A stretch of 64,000 bases of DNA from Euphorbia lathyris (lineage: Eukaryota; Streptophyta; Magnoliopsida; Malpighiales; Euphorbiaceae), in the NCBI RefSeq assembly GCF_963576675.1, contig NC_088918.1:31467501-31531500 (forward strand), given 5' to 3'. Every line of letters begins with the position of its first letter. Positions within the stretch are counted from its first letter, which is position 1. Under the pieces are notes generated by a model. That model did no database searches, was not told the DNA's origin, and was given only the letters and a program-made list of their open reading frames with translations. Made by a program: the position numbers and the translations under genes. Shown piece by piece: positions 11,002 through 21,433 of the stretch.

Positions 11002-11490
11002 GGGCTGTAATTGAGCCGAGCCGAGTTTTGGCCTGCTCAGGCTCCACTCTTCAGAAAATGGACGAGCTCGAACTCAACATTTTTTCGTGAGCTGCTCGCG
11101 AGTTGTTCACAAGCTCATTGCAAGCTTTGCTCGTAAGCAACTCGTTAATTCAGTTCATGAACTTTGGTTTCGAACAACTCATTAATTATATTAATTTGAA
11201 ATTTGTTTAACACAAAACTATATGGTTTTGAAACCTATAAAACTAGATTTTACACAAAACTACATTGTTTTACATTTTCACCTTTATAGAAATATTATTA
11301 TTAAAAAAATTGAACCAAACTTGCTCATGAGCATTTTTATGAACAACATAATCGACCTATTCACGAGCTTTCGAGCCGAGTTTCGATGTGCTCAAACTCG
11401 GCTCGTTTATAAATCCAGCTGAACACGATCGAGTTTTTATCGAACCGAACACCAAACCACTCATGAGTGACTTGACTCATTTACAACCCT
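11002..11490. mobile_element. Non-autonomous hAT-like element
   Basis: The left end gggctgtaattgagccgag and right end gactcatttacaaccct form an imperfect terminal inverted repeat. The interior is rich in gagctcg and gctcgtgagc motifs, a pattern common in plant hAT derivatives. No clean 8-bp TSD is visible, so the superfamily call is tentative. No ORF of note. Confidence 0.55.
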
Positions 11491-12398
11491 AGCGTCATAA
11501 GTGAAGCAACTATTGATTTATTATTATATTGTTTTTATTTTTTATTTTAATTTTGATTAATACCACGTTTCACTTTTGAATAACCCATCACTACTTAAGA
11601 ATTTTATCGGAATGTCTTAATTTTGAGAAATCCCCTTCCTATGTAATGTGCCCCTCCATTTCAAAATAATTGTCACATTTGACCTAATCACATATATTAA
11701 GGAAGTGATTGGTTTGCATTAAATTTGTGAAAGTTATACTAAAATACCATTTATCTTTTTTTATTAATAATCCTTAAATTTTGTGTCAGACCTTAAATTT
11801 AACCACTCTTCATACATTGAAAACTTAAAATGACAAAATGTATAGTTAATATTAAATTCACTAATGAGAGTAAAACAGAAAAAAAAACTATTTTGAAAAC
11901 TAAAACTCACAAATAATATAATATAAGAAAATTTAACAAAATATGATAATTATGTTAAAATAGAGGGATACCAAAGTTTTTTTTTTTTTTTTGTTGAACC
12001 ATGAGTATATATCAAAGTTAGTTAATTAATTTATCATCCATAAAGCATATATATTTTCTCCGTGGGACCCTCGCCCCATTCCCGTATAAATCCCCGAATA
12101 ATAAAATATTTACATATATTTTAGTTTTATTTCTATAGTCTCGTTAATTTTATTTTATTTCTATAGTGTGTTTTATTACTAATTAATTAAGTTTTATTTC
12201 TATAATTTGATTAATTTAATTCTGTTTTATTACTCATTAATTTAATTCAATTATCTTCCTATAAACAAAGCTTATTTAGGTAATACGGTGGTAATATAAT
12301 GATCTTAATGAGGTCATGGACTTCTAGTCAATTAAATCATGAGTGATATGATGGTAGTCGATCTAGATAGCCAATAGAATTGTGTGTCATTATACTTA
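11491..12398. other. AT-rich spacer, nothing recognised
   Basis: No open frame, splice pattern or terminal repeat was found. It contains an A/T run (11978-11995) and low-complexity tttctatagt repeats near 12120-12240. Confidence 0.6.
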
Positions 12399-12407
12399 TA
12401 AACTATA

Positions 12408-12918
12408 GGCTTAATACATCATTTACCCCTGAACTTGTCCAAAAAGCTTGATTGGCCCCCTGAACTTTCAAAGTGTCCCGATAGCCTCCTGAACTTGCAT
12501 AAAATATTCAGTTAGCCCCCTGAACTTGCATTAAATGTAATCAACTGATCACTCGGTTCCAAAAAAATAAGTTAAATACGGAAGATATATTGGACGAGTC
12601 TTAAAAAAAGTAAAACGACCCAAATCGGAGTATACGGTGCTTAGAATAGAGAAGACAAGTTGTATAGTTGAGCAAGCAATAACTTCATTTTTAATCTATT
12701 TTTGAATTATGTAATAACATTCTAAGATACGTAGAATACATCTTCCGTATTTAACTTACTTTTTTGCGACCGATTGATCAATTGATTACATTTTACGCAA
12801 GTTCAGGGGGCTAACTGAACATTTTATGTAAGTTCAGGGAGCTGTCAAGACCTTTTGAAAGTTCAGGGGGCCAATCAAGCTTTTTGGACAAGTTCAGGGG
12901 CAAATGATGTATTAAGCC
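12408..12918. mobile_element. Mutator-type MITE with 9-bp target-site duplication
   Basis: Long imperfect terminal inverted repeats of about 145 bp begin ggcttaatacatcattta and end caaatgatgtattaagcc. The arms carry a repeated ccctgaacttg motif. The element is flanked by perfect 9-bp repeats taaactata at 12399-12407 and 12919-12927, the TSD length of Mutator-like elements. At 511 bp with no ORF it is non-autonomous. Confidence 0.88.
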
Positions 12919-13082
12919 TAAACTATATTAATTCAACTTCTGGTCAATTAAATTATGAGTAGATTTTTACTTCTTGTTTTAACTTCCACTTCTAATGCAT
13001 AATACATACCGGAATTAAACATCCTCAAATCTTAATTCAGTGGCTAATGCATACAAATACCTATAAATAAATAATGTTGGTA

Positions 13083-13556
13083 AATACGGATGGCTCCTGC
13101 CTTAGCAATGACAAGATTGCTGCCGGAGGAGTTCGTCGTGATACGGGTGGCGCCTGGCTGTCTGGGTTTATCCAGAACCTGGGGATGGGTTCTTCCTTTT
13201 CGGCGGAACTGTGGGGTATTCTCTCGGGTATCAAGCTTGCCATTAGCCTGTGTGTTAAGAGGTTATCAGTGGAGTCTGATAACATGGAGGCAATCAACAG
13301 GATTTCTGATAACCAGGCTATTTGTCTTAACAGCCAAAATCTTATCAAAGCTATTTTAAGGCTTCGCCCTTCCTTTGAGTTCTTAAAGTTCAGCCACATT
13401 TACAGGGAACAGAAATGGGTTGCGGATCGCTTGGCGGCAGCTGGGCATGAGGGGATGTTAGGTGTTTCTACCCTTTCTGATCCTCCTATCTTTCTTTCGT
13501 CTCTTCTTTTAGAGGATAGGATTGGGGTTAGCCTTTCTAGGCTGATCCCGGGTTAG
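13083..13556 (+). pseudogene. LINE RNase H domain, open but without the rest of the ORF
   Basis: The frame is open to 13556. Features of plant L1-type RNase H are visible: NTDGSC at the start (first catalytic Asp), SSFSAELWGILSGIKLA (Glu of the catalytic set), VESDNMEA (second Asp) and FSHIYREQKWVADRLA (HIYRE and AD near the end). The apparent Met-Leu-Val start is supplied by the target-site duplication, not by the LINE. No promoter or ORF start belongs to this copy, so expression is not expected. Confidence 0.9.
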
Positions 13557-13602
13557 GTTCCTTTTTGTTTGTTTTCTTTTCCTGTTCCTACCAAAAAATA
13601 AT
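13083..13602 (+). mobile_element. Severely 5'-truncated L1-type LINE
   Basis: The 520-bp insert starts inside the RNase H domain and ends in a short A-rich tail (ccaaaaaataat). Perfect 13-bp direct repeats aataatgttggta lie at 13070-13082 and 13603-13615. This is a classic target-primed reverse transcription product that stopped early. Confidence 0.93.
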
Positions 13603-13615
13603 AATAATGTTGGTA

Positions 13616-14262
13616 TCATGTTCTTGACTGATGAGTGCGACTTACCTATTCTAGTATATCATATATTCCAAATATACAAATTAAATGTATTTTTTTGAAC
13701 TAATATTATTATTATTTTTGGGTATGCGGATTCCCCGTTATCCATGGGATCCACATGGAGAGGAGATGGAGATGAAAAAATTCCCCAAACATTTAATAGG
13801 GATTCTCCGAAATCGTCCCCATAAACATTGGGGACGAAATAAGAAATACAACCCCATTTCTGACCGCACCGTTGCCACCCTTATACATAAGAGAAGTCCT
13901 CAATGACGGAGAATTAGTTATTAGGTCCACTACACGTGGCCCCTACACATATCCTCAATAGGCCATATTCCCTATGAATCCTCCGTTAGTTAACTTCCTT
14001 ACTGGTTTTTACCCTAAATCACCATAATACTTTTTATAGGCAAGATAAATAACATGAATGATTTAGGAATTTTCCATACAACCCAGCTTAATGAATCCAA
14101 AATGTGATAAGAGTGACAATGGCACTGTAACTACACGAAATTCCATACACCAACTCATTCTGGAAAATTAGAAATCACCCTATTGGGCTTGGCCTCCGGG
14201 CCCAATTAGAATTTATGAAAAAGAGCCTTAAATATTTTAGAAGAGTTAAAAGCATCACATAT
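13616..14262. other. Spacer between LINE and copia LTR
   Basis: No coding frame is supported. A GC-richer patch at 13730-13830 (gattccccgttatccatggg...ccccataaacattgggg) resembles the end of a DNA transposon or LTR, but no partner end was found. Confidence 0.4.
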
Positions 14263-15015
14263 TGTTAGAAATCACTTTGGAGTGATATTTATAAAGAGAG
14301 TTCTTACACATTTGGGTGTGTTCAAATGGTGCCCCATTTTTGTAAAAGGGTGAGGACATAGTTGATGCTTGATCATCACACGCGCACCGTCGTCTTCCGT
14401 CGTAGTGATATTTATAAAGAGAGTCTTTACACATTTGGGTGTGCCCCAGGGTACCCCATTTTTGTGAAAGAGTGAGGACATAGTTGATGCTTGATCATCA
14501 CACGTGCGCCGCCGTCTTCTGTCCGATTCGGACCAGGTTGGTGTGGTGTAAACTCTATACTTTTTTTATTGAAAATAATAATAATATATTTTTTTTCGGA
14601 ATTAATTAAAAATCCTAAATCTTTAATGTCTTTTTTAATTTGGTCTTTCTGAACCAGTCACCAATTCCACACTTCCCTAATTTATCTCCCTTCTTCTCCA
14701 CTAAATTAGAGCACAACAACTATATTTCTCCTATATAAATACATGTTGTGTTTTTCATTTTATACACACTGAATCAAATACTTCTTTCTTTATATTTCGA
14801 ACTGAGCACTTAAGAGTGTAGACATAAAAGAGTTCGTACTGTGCAATATGAACTCGTATTACGAGAGGGCTGTTTTATCCCGGAGGCAACCAGAATATTA
14901 TCTACTTGCACTTTTTAGTAGTTCCACGAATGTCTTAAAGAAAACGACTTAGTCCGCGACTCTGTCCATTACTGTGTTCGGTGAATTTATGTGTTTCCCA
15001 ATTTATGTTCTAACA
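14263..15015 (+). repeat. Ty1/copia LTR, 753 bp
   Basis: It starts TGTTAGAA and ends TTCTAACA, a perfect 8-base terminal inverted pair of copia type. A TATA-like ctatataaata lies near 14730. It is directly followed by a degenerate copia gag on the same strand, so it is the 5' LTR. No 3' LTR of this element was found, and no clear tRNA-iMet PBS can be seen after 15015. Confidence 0.85.
14281..14526. repeat. 123-bp tandem duplication in the copia LTR
   Basis: Two copies, 14281-14403 and 14404-14526, each start agtgatatttataaagagag and end with a catcacacg(c/t)gc(a/g)ccg(t/c)cgtctt block. They differ by about a dozen substitutions. They lie upstream of the TATA region, so this is a duplicated U3 segment. 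Confidence 0.9.
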
Positions 15016-15019
15016 TTTT

Positions 15020-15334
15020 TAAGATGGTTCATTACTCTTATGGCGATCGAACAATCTAATGGGATGGTTAAAATCAACAAGACATTCCAGTTCGAGGGAG
15101 CTCACTTCTGAAGGTGGAGATAAAAAAATGCTCTTCTACCCTACCACAAAAAAAGTTGCTTTTATTCTTGCCTATGAGAAGCCTACTATTCCTAAAGAAG
15201 CTACTGAGGCAAAGCTTTGTTCTGCTGAAAAATGGACAAAAACCGACTTTCTGTGCAAGAACTGCATTCTTAATGGGTTGAAAAATGACCTGTATAATTA
15301 CTACACTGGTAAAGAAAATATACTTAGATTATAA
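15020..15334 (+). pseudogene. Copia gag N-terminal fragment
   Basis: Two frames together show the copia Gag pattern. FQFEGAHF is followed by a stop and a frameshift, then KKMLFYPTT, a variable stretch, and DFLCKNCILNGLKNDLYN, which matches the family block DFLC.N.ILNGL...LY. The sequence ends at 15334 and merges into AT-rich DNA next to a (TA)n tract, so the rest of gag-pol is missing. Not functional. Confidence 0.8.
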
Positions 15335-15415
15335 TTAAATATAAATTAATTAAGTCAATTATAATCCTAATTGGAAATATAAATAGTATTAGTATTTATG
15401 TTAGGAATTAACTTC

Positions 15416-15420
<5 letters not shown>

Positions 15421-15462
<42 letters not shown>
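15421..15462. repeat. (TA)n microsatellite, left side of foldback element
   Basis: About 21 TA units directly abutting the left end of the element at 15463. A second (TA)n at 17485 abuts the right end. Confidence 0.95.
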
Positions 15463-15465
<3 letters not shown>

Positions 15466-17484
15466 CAAGTGTGACACATTTCTTATGGTGTGACAAGCCT
15501 TATTGCGTGACAAAGTCCAATTTTGTAATTAACTAAAAGGAGGTGACAAATTTGTAAATAAAAAGAAAGAGAAAATTGTTTTATTTTTTTTCTTTAAAAT
15601 GTATTTTTCCAACTTTTTCAACCTTGTTTTTCAAAATTTTTTATACCATTGGACTCGTCTTAATTAGACGGTCATTTTAAGATCCCAGAAGCTCGGGTAA
15701 AAAAATTTCCGGTGAATGGAATCCGGCGATCTGTTTTTCTGTGAGAAAAATATATCCAGAAAATTCTCAAAAAAAATTCAGAAAATGTAAAACATTATTC
15801 TGAGAAACTTTAATTCTTGACTCAAAATGATATTCCTTACGGTTTAGTCCCAAATCAACGGAATCCAGCGGTTAGATGAGCGTTTTCCGATAAAAAAAAC
15901 TCGAAAGTGCCCAAAAAATTCTCAAACAATTCCAGAAAATATAATACATTATTTGGAGAAACTTTAATTCTTGAGTCGAAGTAGAATGTTTTACGGTTTC
16001 GTCCCAATAAAACTTTTTCCTTAATTTTATCCATTTTACATACTTCAGCAATTTATTGGGTCAAAACCGTAAGAAATCCCGCTTCGGCCCAAGAATTAAA
16101 GTTTCTTAGAATAATGTTTTACATTTTTTGGAATATTTTGAGAATTTTTTAGGCACTTGTTTTCTCACCAGAAAACGCCCACCGGATTCCGTTCAACGGA
16201 ATTTTTTTTACTTGATCTTCAGGGATCTTAAAATGACCGTCTAATTTAGACGAATCTAATAATATAAATTTTTTCAAAAAACGAGGTTAGAAATGTCGGA
16301 AAATGTATTTTAAAGAAAAGAAATAAAACATTTTTGTGTTGGAACAATATAAGTATTATGTTGGAACAAATGGTACACTGATTTGGAATAATGTAAGTAG
16401 GAAAAAAAATGTGTCCAGAAAATTATCAAAAAATTCTAAAATATGTAAAACATCATTTTAAGAAACTTTAATTTTTGGCTCAAAGCGAGATTCCTTATAG
16501 TTTTGACCCAATAAATTGTTGAAGCGTGTAAAATGGATAAAATTAAGGAACAAGTTTATTGGGATTAAACCGTAAGAAATCCCGCTTTGACCCAAGAATT
16601 AAATATTCTGAGAATAATGTTTTACATTTTCTGGAATGTTTTGAGAATTTTCTGGGCACTTTTTTTCTCGTCGGAAAACGCCCACCCGGATTCCGTTAAC
16701 CGGAATTGTTTTTACTTGAACTTCAGAGATCTTAAAATGACCGTCTAATTTAGACGAGTCTAATAGTATAAAATTTTTCGAAAAACGAGATTAGAAATGT
16801 CGGAAAAATGTATTTTAAAGAAGAGAAATAAAACAATTTTCTGTTGGAACAATATAAGTATTATGTTGGAACAAATGTTACACTGATTTGGAACAATGTA
16901 AGTAGGACAAAAAATGTGCCCAGAAAATTATTAAAAAATTTCAAAACATTTGAAACATCATTTTAAGAAACTTTAATCCTTGGCTAAAAGTGAGATTCCT
17001 TACAGTTTTGACCCAACAAATTGTTGAAGCTTGTAAAATGGATAAAATTAAGGAAAACGTTTTATTGAGACTAAACTGTAAGAAATCCTGCTTTGACCCG
17101 AGAATGAAAGTTTCTTAGAATAATGTTTTACATTTTCTGGATTTTTTTGAGAATTTTTTGAGAACTTTGTTTCTCGCCGGAAAACGTCCACCCGAATTCC
17201 GTTCACCAGAATTTTTTTTACTTGAGCTTCAGGGATCTTAAAATGACCGTCTAATTTAGACGAGTCTAATAGTATAAAAATTTTCGAAAAACGATGTTAG
17301 AGATGTCGGGAAAATGTATTTTAAAGAAAAGAAATAAAACAATTTTCTCTATCATCTCTTTCATTTTATTTACAAATTTGTCACATTGCCCTTCTTAATT
17401 ATCATCAAAACTAATTAGTTTATTTATGTCACACAATAAGCTCCTTGTCAAACTCTAACCCCTTGTCACATTGGATCTCACTCC
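15463..17484. mobile_element. 2-kb foldback-like DNA element inserted in a (TA)n tract
   Basis: The left end (gatcaagtgtgacacat...gtgtgacaag...ggtgacaaatttgtaaataaa) and the reverse complement of the right end (gatccaatgtgacaagg...ttgtgtgacat...aatgtgacaaatttgtaaataaa) form an imperfect terminal repeat of about 130 bp. The interior holds three copies of a roughly 505-bp unit in one orientation and a partial inverted copy near the left end. (TA)n lies on both sides, so insertion into an AT microsatellite is likely. No ORF. The superfamily is not determined. Confidence 0.75.
16067..17360. repeat. Internal ~505-bp tandem repeats of the foldback element
   Basis: The motif ccgtaagaaatccc recurs at 16067, 16570 and, slightly changed, 17076 (periods 503 and 506). 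The third unit is cut short by the right terminal repeat. Each unit holds the block gatcttaaaatgaccgtct. An inverted version of that block lies at about 15655-15690. Confidence 0.88.
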
Positions 17485-17510
17485 TATATATATATATATA
17501 TATATATATA
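17485..17510. repeat. (TA)n microsatellite, right side of foldback element
   Basis: About 13 TA units adjoining the right terminal repeat. Confidence 0.95.
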
Positions 17511-17839
17511 GCTATTCTAATTCGACCAGTACACCTTAAGCAGCAATCGAATTGTTCTTCAATATTAGACTTAATATTCTTTCTCAATTACTAAATCGAA
17601 AATCAAACTGTTTGTGTTCAGGTTTTGCTTTTTGTTTGATATTCATGTGGATCACAGTTAGAGGCAATCTATACTTGGTTGCTAATCAAAGTTGACCAAG
17701 CTTGTTCATTCTTGTTCGTTCAAGTTTCTATGGTAGACTATGTCAACAGTAGATTGCTTGAAAAGGGGTGAATTGTTTATGCTTTTTGAGCCGTTTAGAT
17801 ATTATTTTCAAACAATGACGCAATAAGTTCCACATGTTA
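17511..17839. other. Spacer, nothing recognised
   Basis: AT-rich with no supported coding frame. It might be further decayed copia integrase from the adjoining fragment, but no motif survives. Confidence 0.4.
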
Positions 17840-19095
17840 GGGAAATAGTTATAAAATTTTCAATATTCCATGAACACACTAAATCCAATGGTCCAGAAGC
17901 AACAAAATCAGACTTGGAAAATTGAAGACGGTGAGATTTTCTAACAGAACATGAATCAATCATGATTTTTCTTATCATTAAAGGAAATATTATTCAAACA
18001 TAAAGTTTTGCGAACAATTGGAAAATTAGCATGCCCTAATCTAGCATGCCTTAAAGGAAGAGAAACATGAAAGGCTTGAACTCGAAGAGATAGTGACTTT
18101 GGAAGAGACAATATGTAGAGGCCATTTTTATTCGCTCTGTGATGTATCTCCCTCTTTGTCACTAAATCCTTCAAAATAAATAATTAGCGAATAATTCAAC
18201 ATATATAGGATTATAACATGTTAGAGATGAAATAAATAATAGGTTATTAACTGTGTTTGGCACATGAAGAATTTCACTGAATTTAGTAGGGGAATTGGAA
18301 AAATTATAACTAGATTAACCAATATGTGAAATTGGAATAATGTTTCCATTACCTACTAGAACCTCCCCTAGTCTGTTATATTCTTAATGAACATTGAGAT
18401 TCCCTAAGTCTGCAGTCAGATGATGAGTTGCACCCAAATCTATAAGACAATCAGTTGAACTCGATTAAGATGTTACTAATATATTTGAAGCTGGTTTGAT
18501 ACTGTTTCAAAAATTTTGATCTTGTTTGGACGGAGGGCATTACTTTGCAATATGTCTAGTACTTTTGAAGTTGTGGCAGATTATTGAATTAACATCGATG
18601 GGGGCAGATATAGATGAAGGTTGCTGATTTGAAAAATTTCTACAATAGTTTCCTCTGCCATGTTGTCGTCCTCGACTATTGTTTCTGGCAGCAAAATTAA
18701 CGGATGGTATAAAGGAGGAGTTTATGTTTTCTCTAACAAGCTCTCACTCCTCACTCAACAGTAAACCAGTGAGATCATCAAATTTAATGGACTCCAGCCG
18801 AGCCTTTAATGCATGAACAAATGGTATGTATGCTGGACCAAGGCCGCCAAGTGTTTGTTCAACAAGATCATCTTTCGAAATTGGATGTTGGAGTGCTGTC
18901 AATTGGTCACTGATGAGCTTTGCCGATTGTAAATAAACACCGATTGAATCATTATCATGTCGAAGATTGTGAAGCTTCTATTTAGGATCACGAATTTGAG
19001 AACGAAATCCTATAGAGTAAGCTTTTACAAGCTTTTTTCATGCTTCAAGAATCGTTTATGCACCAACGACTTGAGGTAAAACCCCAACTGTCAAA
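17840..19095 (-). pseudogene. Decayed copia gag - protease - integrase N-terminus
   Basis: Read on the minus strand from 19095, a Gag region (ISDQLTALQHPISKDDLVE, LGGLGPAYIPFVHALKARLE) is followed by a degenerate zinc knuckle near 18560. Then comes a protease block near 18430 (DLGATHHLTADLGNLNV, with DSGA changed to DLGA) and a GAG-pre-integrase block (NGLYILSLP, RHARLGHANFPIV) at 18174-17956. Last is an integrase start (SHRLQFSKSD, GPLDLV) to about 17840. Multiple stops and frame changes separate these blocks. No LTR can be tied to it. A separate copia family from the SIRE-like element further right. Confidence 0.8.
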
Positions 19096-19111
19096 TAGTT
19101 AATGATCTAGT

Positions 19112-19554
19112 GTTATCGCCATATTATATAATGTCTAGGATATAGTATAGCCCCATTTTATATGCTTTTCTAGCCTTAAATACCCTAGTTTATAGTATCT
19201 TCTGCCCATTAATCATATAATGAGTGTTTTGAGTTGTTTTAGGAACAAACGCATGAGAAATGGAGCAAAACAGAATGAAAAGGCTAAGTGGCAGCAGTGC
19301 TCGGTGAGCAGAGCACAGAGTGCTCGGCGAGCAACCATTCACCCATCGAAACTGCCACATCAGTAGGCAGTCAACGGAAGAAGTCAACACGAAAAAGATC
19401 ATTGCTCAAAGAGCAGAAGCCAACTCCGATCACTCTATTTCGACCCTAAAAAGGCCAGAAGACCTATTTGGACTGGGAGGCGACATCAAGCACTATAAAT
19501 AGAAGCTCAAACTATATATTAGGGAGTTCAATCAGAGTTCAATTATCGTATAGC
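19112..19554 (+). repeat. Probable Ty3-type LTR fragment with palindrome motif and TATA box
   Basis: The stretch begins TGTTATCGCC. It holds two TGCTCG-N-CGAGCA-type palindromes (19298-19335) and a strong TATA (actataaatagaag, near 19493). It is cut on the right by the DNA element at 19555. The arrangement of a short GC palindrome 150-200 bp before TATAAATAG resembles Del/Tekay-type LTRs and the Athila LTR modules at 2922-6540. No coding part is attached, so the family is uncertain. Confidence 0.5.
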
Positions 19555-20202
19555 AAACACATACCAAATTGACTAACGGTGTTAAAAGTGAAAGGGAAAA
19601 AAATTAATTTGGTCCTTATATTTATTTATTTTTATAAAATTGACCCCTTATTATCTAATTATTACAACAAGCCTCAAAATAAAAAATAAAAATCAAATAT
19701 ATCATCGGTACTAAAGTAGATTTTGGGTTCTTTTCATTGGTACTAAAGCATATTTTGGGTTCTTTTCATTGATACTAAAGCAGACTTTCTTTTATTGTTT
19801 TGGGTGTGAAGTTATGGAAGAGAATTTGCTCAGAGACAACCACAGAGCTTACCCTTCTTTTTGAGAACTGGAAATACTTACTTGCTGGCTTAATTTGTTA
19901 GGCTAGAGAGAGAAGAAGAGAGAGTATAAGTGTCATTAAATTGAAAACATAGAAATTCAATTGATTTTAGAGAGATAAATTAACAAAGAACAGAGAGAGA
20001 AGAGAGAGAAATAAGAAAAAAATAAAAAAAATTAAGAGAGATGGAGAAGATATATATATTTGATTTTTATTTTTTATTTTGGGGCTTGTTTATGATAATT
20101 AGATAATAAGGGGATCAATTTATAAAAATAAATAAATATAATTACCAAATTAACTCTTTCCCCTTTGGCCTTTAACACCGTTAGTCAATTTGGTATGTGT
20201 TT
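19555..20202. mobile_element. Non-autonomous TIR DNA element, 648 bp
   Basis: Terminal inverted repeats of about 145 bp begin aaacacataccaaattgact and end agtcaatttggtatgtgttt. The match continues well inward through ccccttattatctaatta. The centre contains ga-rich low-complexity DNA (agagagaagagagag). No convincing TSD was found: the left flank is gtatagc, the right flank actaacgg. No ORF; the superfamily is open. Confidence 0.82.
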
Positions 20203-21270
20203 ACTAACGGAATAAAATATATGATACCATTTTGCAAACTTTTAAATTATATGAGTGTTTTTCGAAGATGGGTGTAACCACAATGTTTATTTTTGTACCT
20301 TTCCCAAAAATATATTTACAGATTTTCCTTTTGTATTTTTATATGATTTTGAGTATCAAGTCAGTGTGTTTACATAATATCACGTGTGCACATGGAGCTT
20401 GTGCATTGTATTTCATTATAAGGGATAATTAAAAATAGTAACATGATCACATGCAAAAATCTTTCTGTTAATATACTTAAGGACGATTAATTATTAATAC
20501 TAGCTTAGTAGGTGGATTTCTGCAAATCTTTTAAGGCAACATAACCAGAGCTTATTCCAATTCTATTCATACTTTATTCCTTGTCAAAGTTTGAACTTTG
20601 AACTTTGTTTTGTCTATCTATCTATCTATTTAATTATAAAACCATATTTTATTAGGTAAAGTCTACCAAAATTCATACGTTTTCTACTTTAATTAAACAA
20701 GTAGAATTTTTCTCTTTCCAAATGGGTTTTTCGCGATGATGAAATAACTGATGTTTGATAAATAGCTGTTAGCTAATTACATCAAAATTAAAATGATTAT
20801 TGATGGTCTTACAATTAAAACATTCAAGGATTTGCTGATATAATGTTTTACAAATAGATGTTAGCTGATTACATTAGATATTAGCTGGTTACCTTTTTTG
20901 TTAGTTGATTGTGTAAACTTTTTTGGTGAAACTTAACTGATTACTAATAGCAGTTTGTGTAAAATAACAAATAAAGATATGGTAAAACCTTTATTTAAGA
21001 TTAATGGATAGTAATTAGGGGTAAAAATATCTTTCAAAAGAGATTGAGCAATAATCTAATTGAAAAAGCTCATAAAACCAGCTTTTCAAAATTAGTTTTT
21101 TTTGACTCAATAAGTTATTTCAAACATCTCTTCATTAAACACCACTCTTAGAGATCTCTTTACCAAATAGGGACTTCAACTTTTTAAGTTTTAGATTTTT
21201 TTAAGTGTTGTTTAATGAGAAGATGAAATGTGAATGTTTAGAGATAGAAAACTACAAAAATAATGATTTT
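20203..21270. other. Spacer with a possible decayed MITE
   Basis: No gene is supported. Around 20750-21185 there are repeated tagctgttagctaattacat and tagctgattac motifs, and an end reading accaaataggg that could pair with gtttgataaata at 20754. This suggests an old MITE related to the one at 45939, too degraded to delimit. Confidence 0.35.
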
Positions 21271-21280
21271 AGAACATAAA

Positions 21281-21423
21281 TTTTTTTTGGTTCGTAAATG
21301 TATCCACCGCCGATAACAGTGGCTATTCACTTTCGCAGATGGTTTGCACCTCTATGGGTGGGACTGCTGGTCACAGAAATTCTTTCCATTTCCAAAAACG
21401 AGGATCGAACCTGGATCTTTGGC
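21281..21423 (-). mobile_element. tRNA-derived SINE with 10-bp target-site duplication
   Basis: On the minus strand it reads from ccaaagatccaGGTTCGATCCtc (a pol III B box) to a tail acgaaccaaaaaaaa. Perfect 10-bp repeats agaacataaa lie at 21271-21280 and 21424-21433. At 143 bp, with no visible A box, it is 5'-truncated. The B box and the TSD together make the call firm. The family name is not known to me. Confidence 0.82.
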
Positions 21424-21433
21424 AGAACATAAA

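Noticed and set aside
13685..13906. Plus-strand frame with MRIPRYPWDPHGEEMEM
   Set aside because: GC-richer transposon-like patch; no relatives recognised and no promoter.
15059..15334. Independent small gene starting at 15059
   Set aside because: The end matches copia Gag and it lies directly after a copia LTR; the Met is only the first ATG in that frame after a frameshift.
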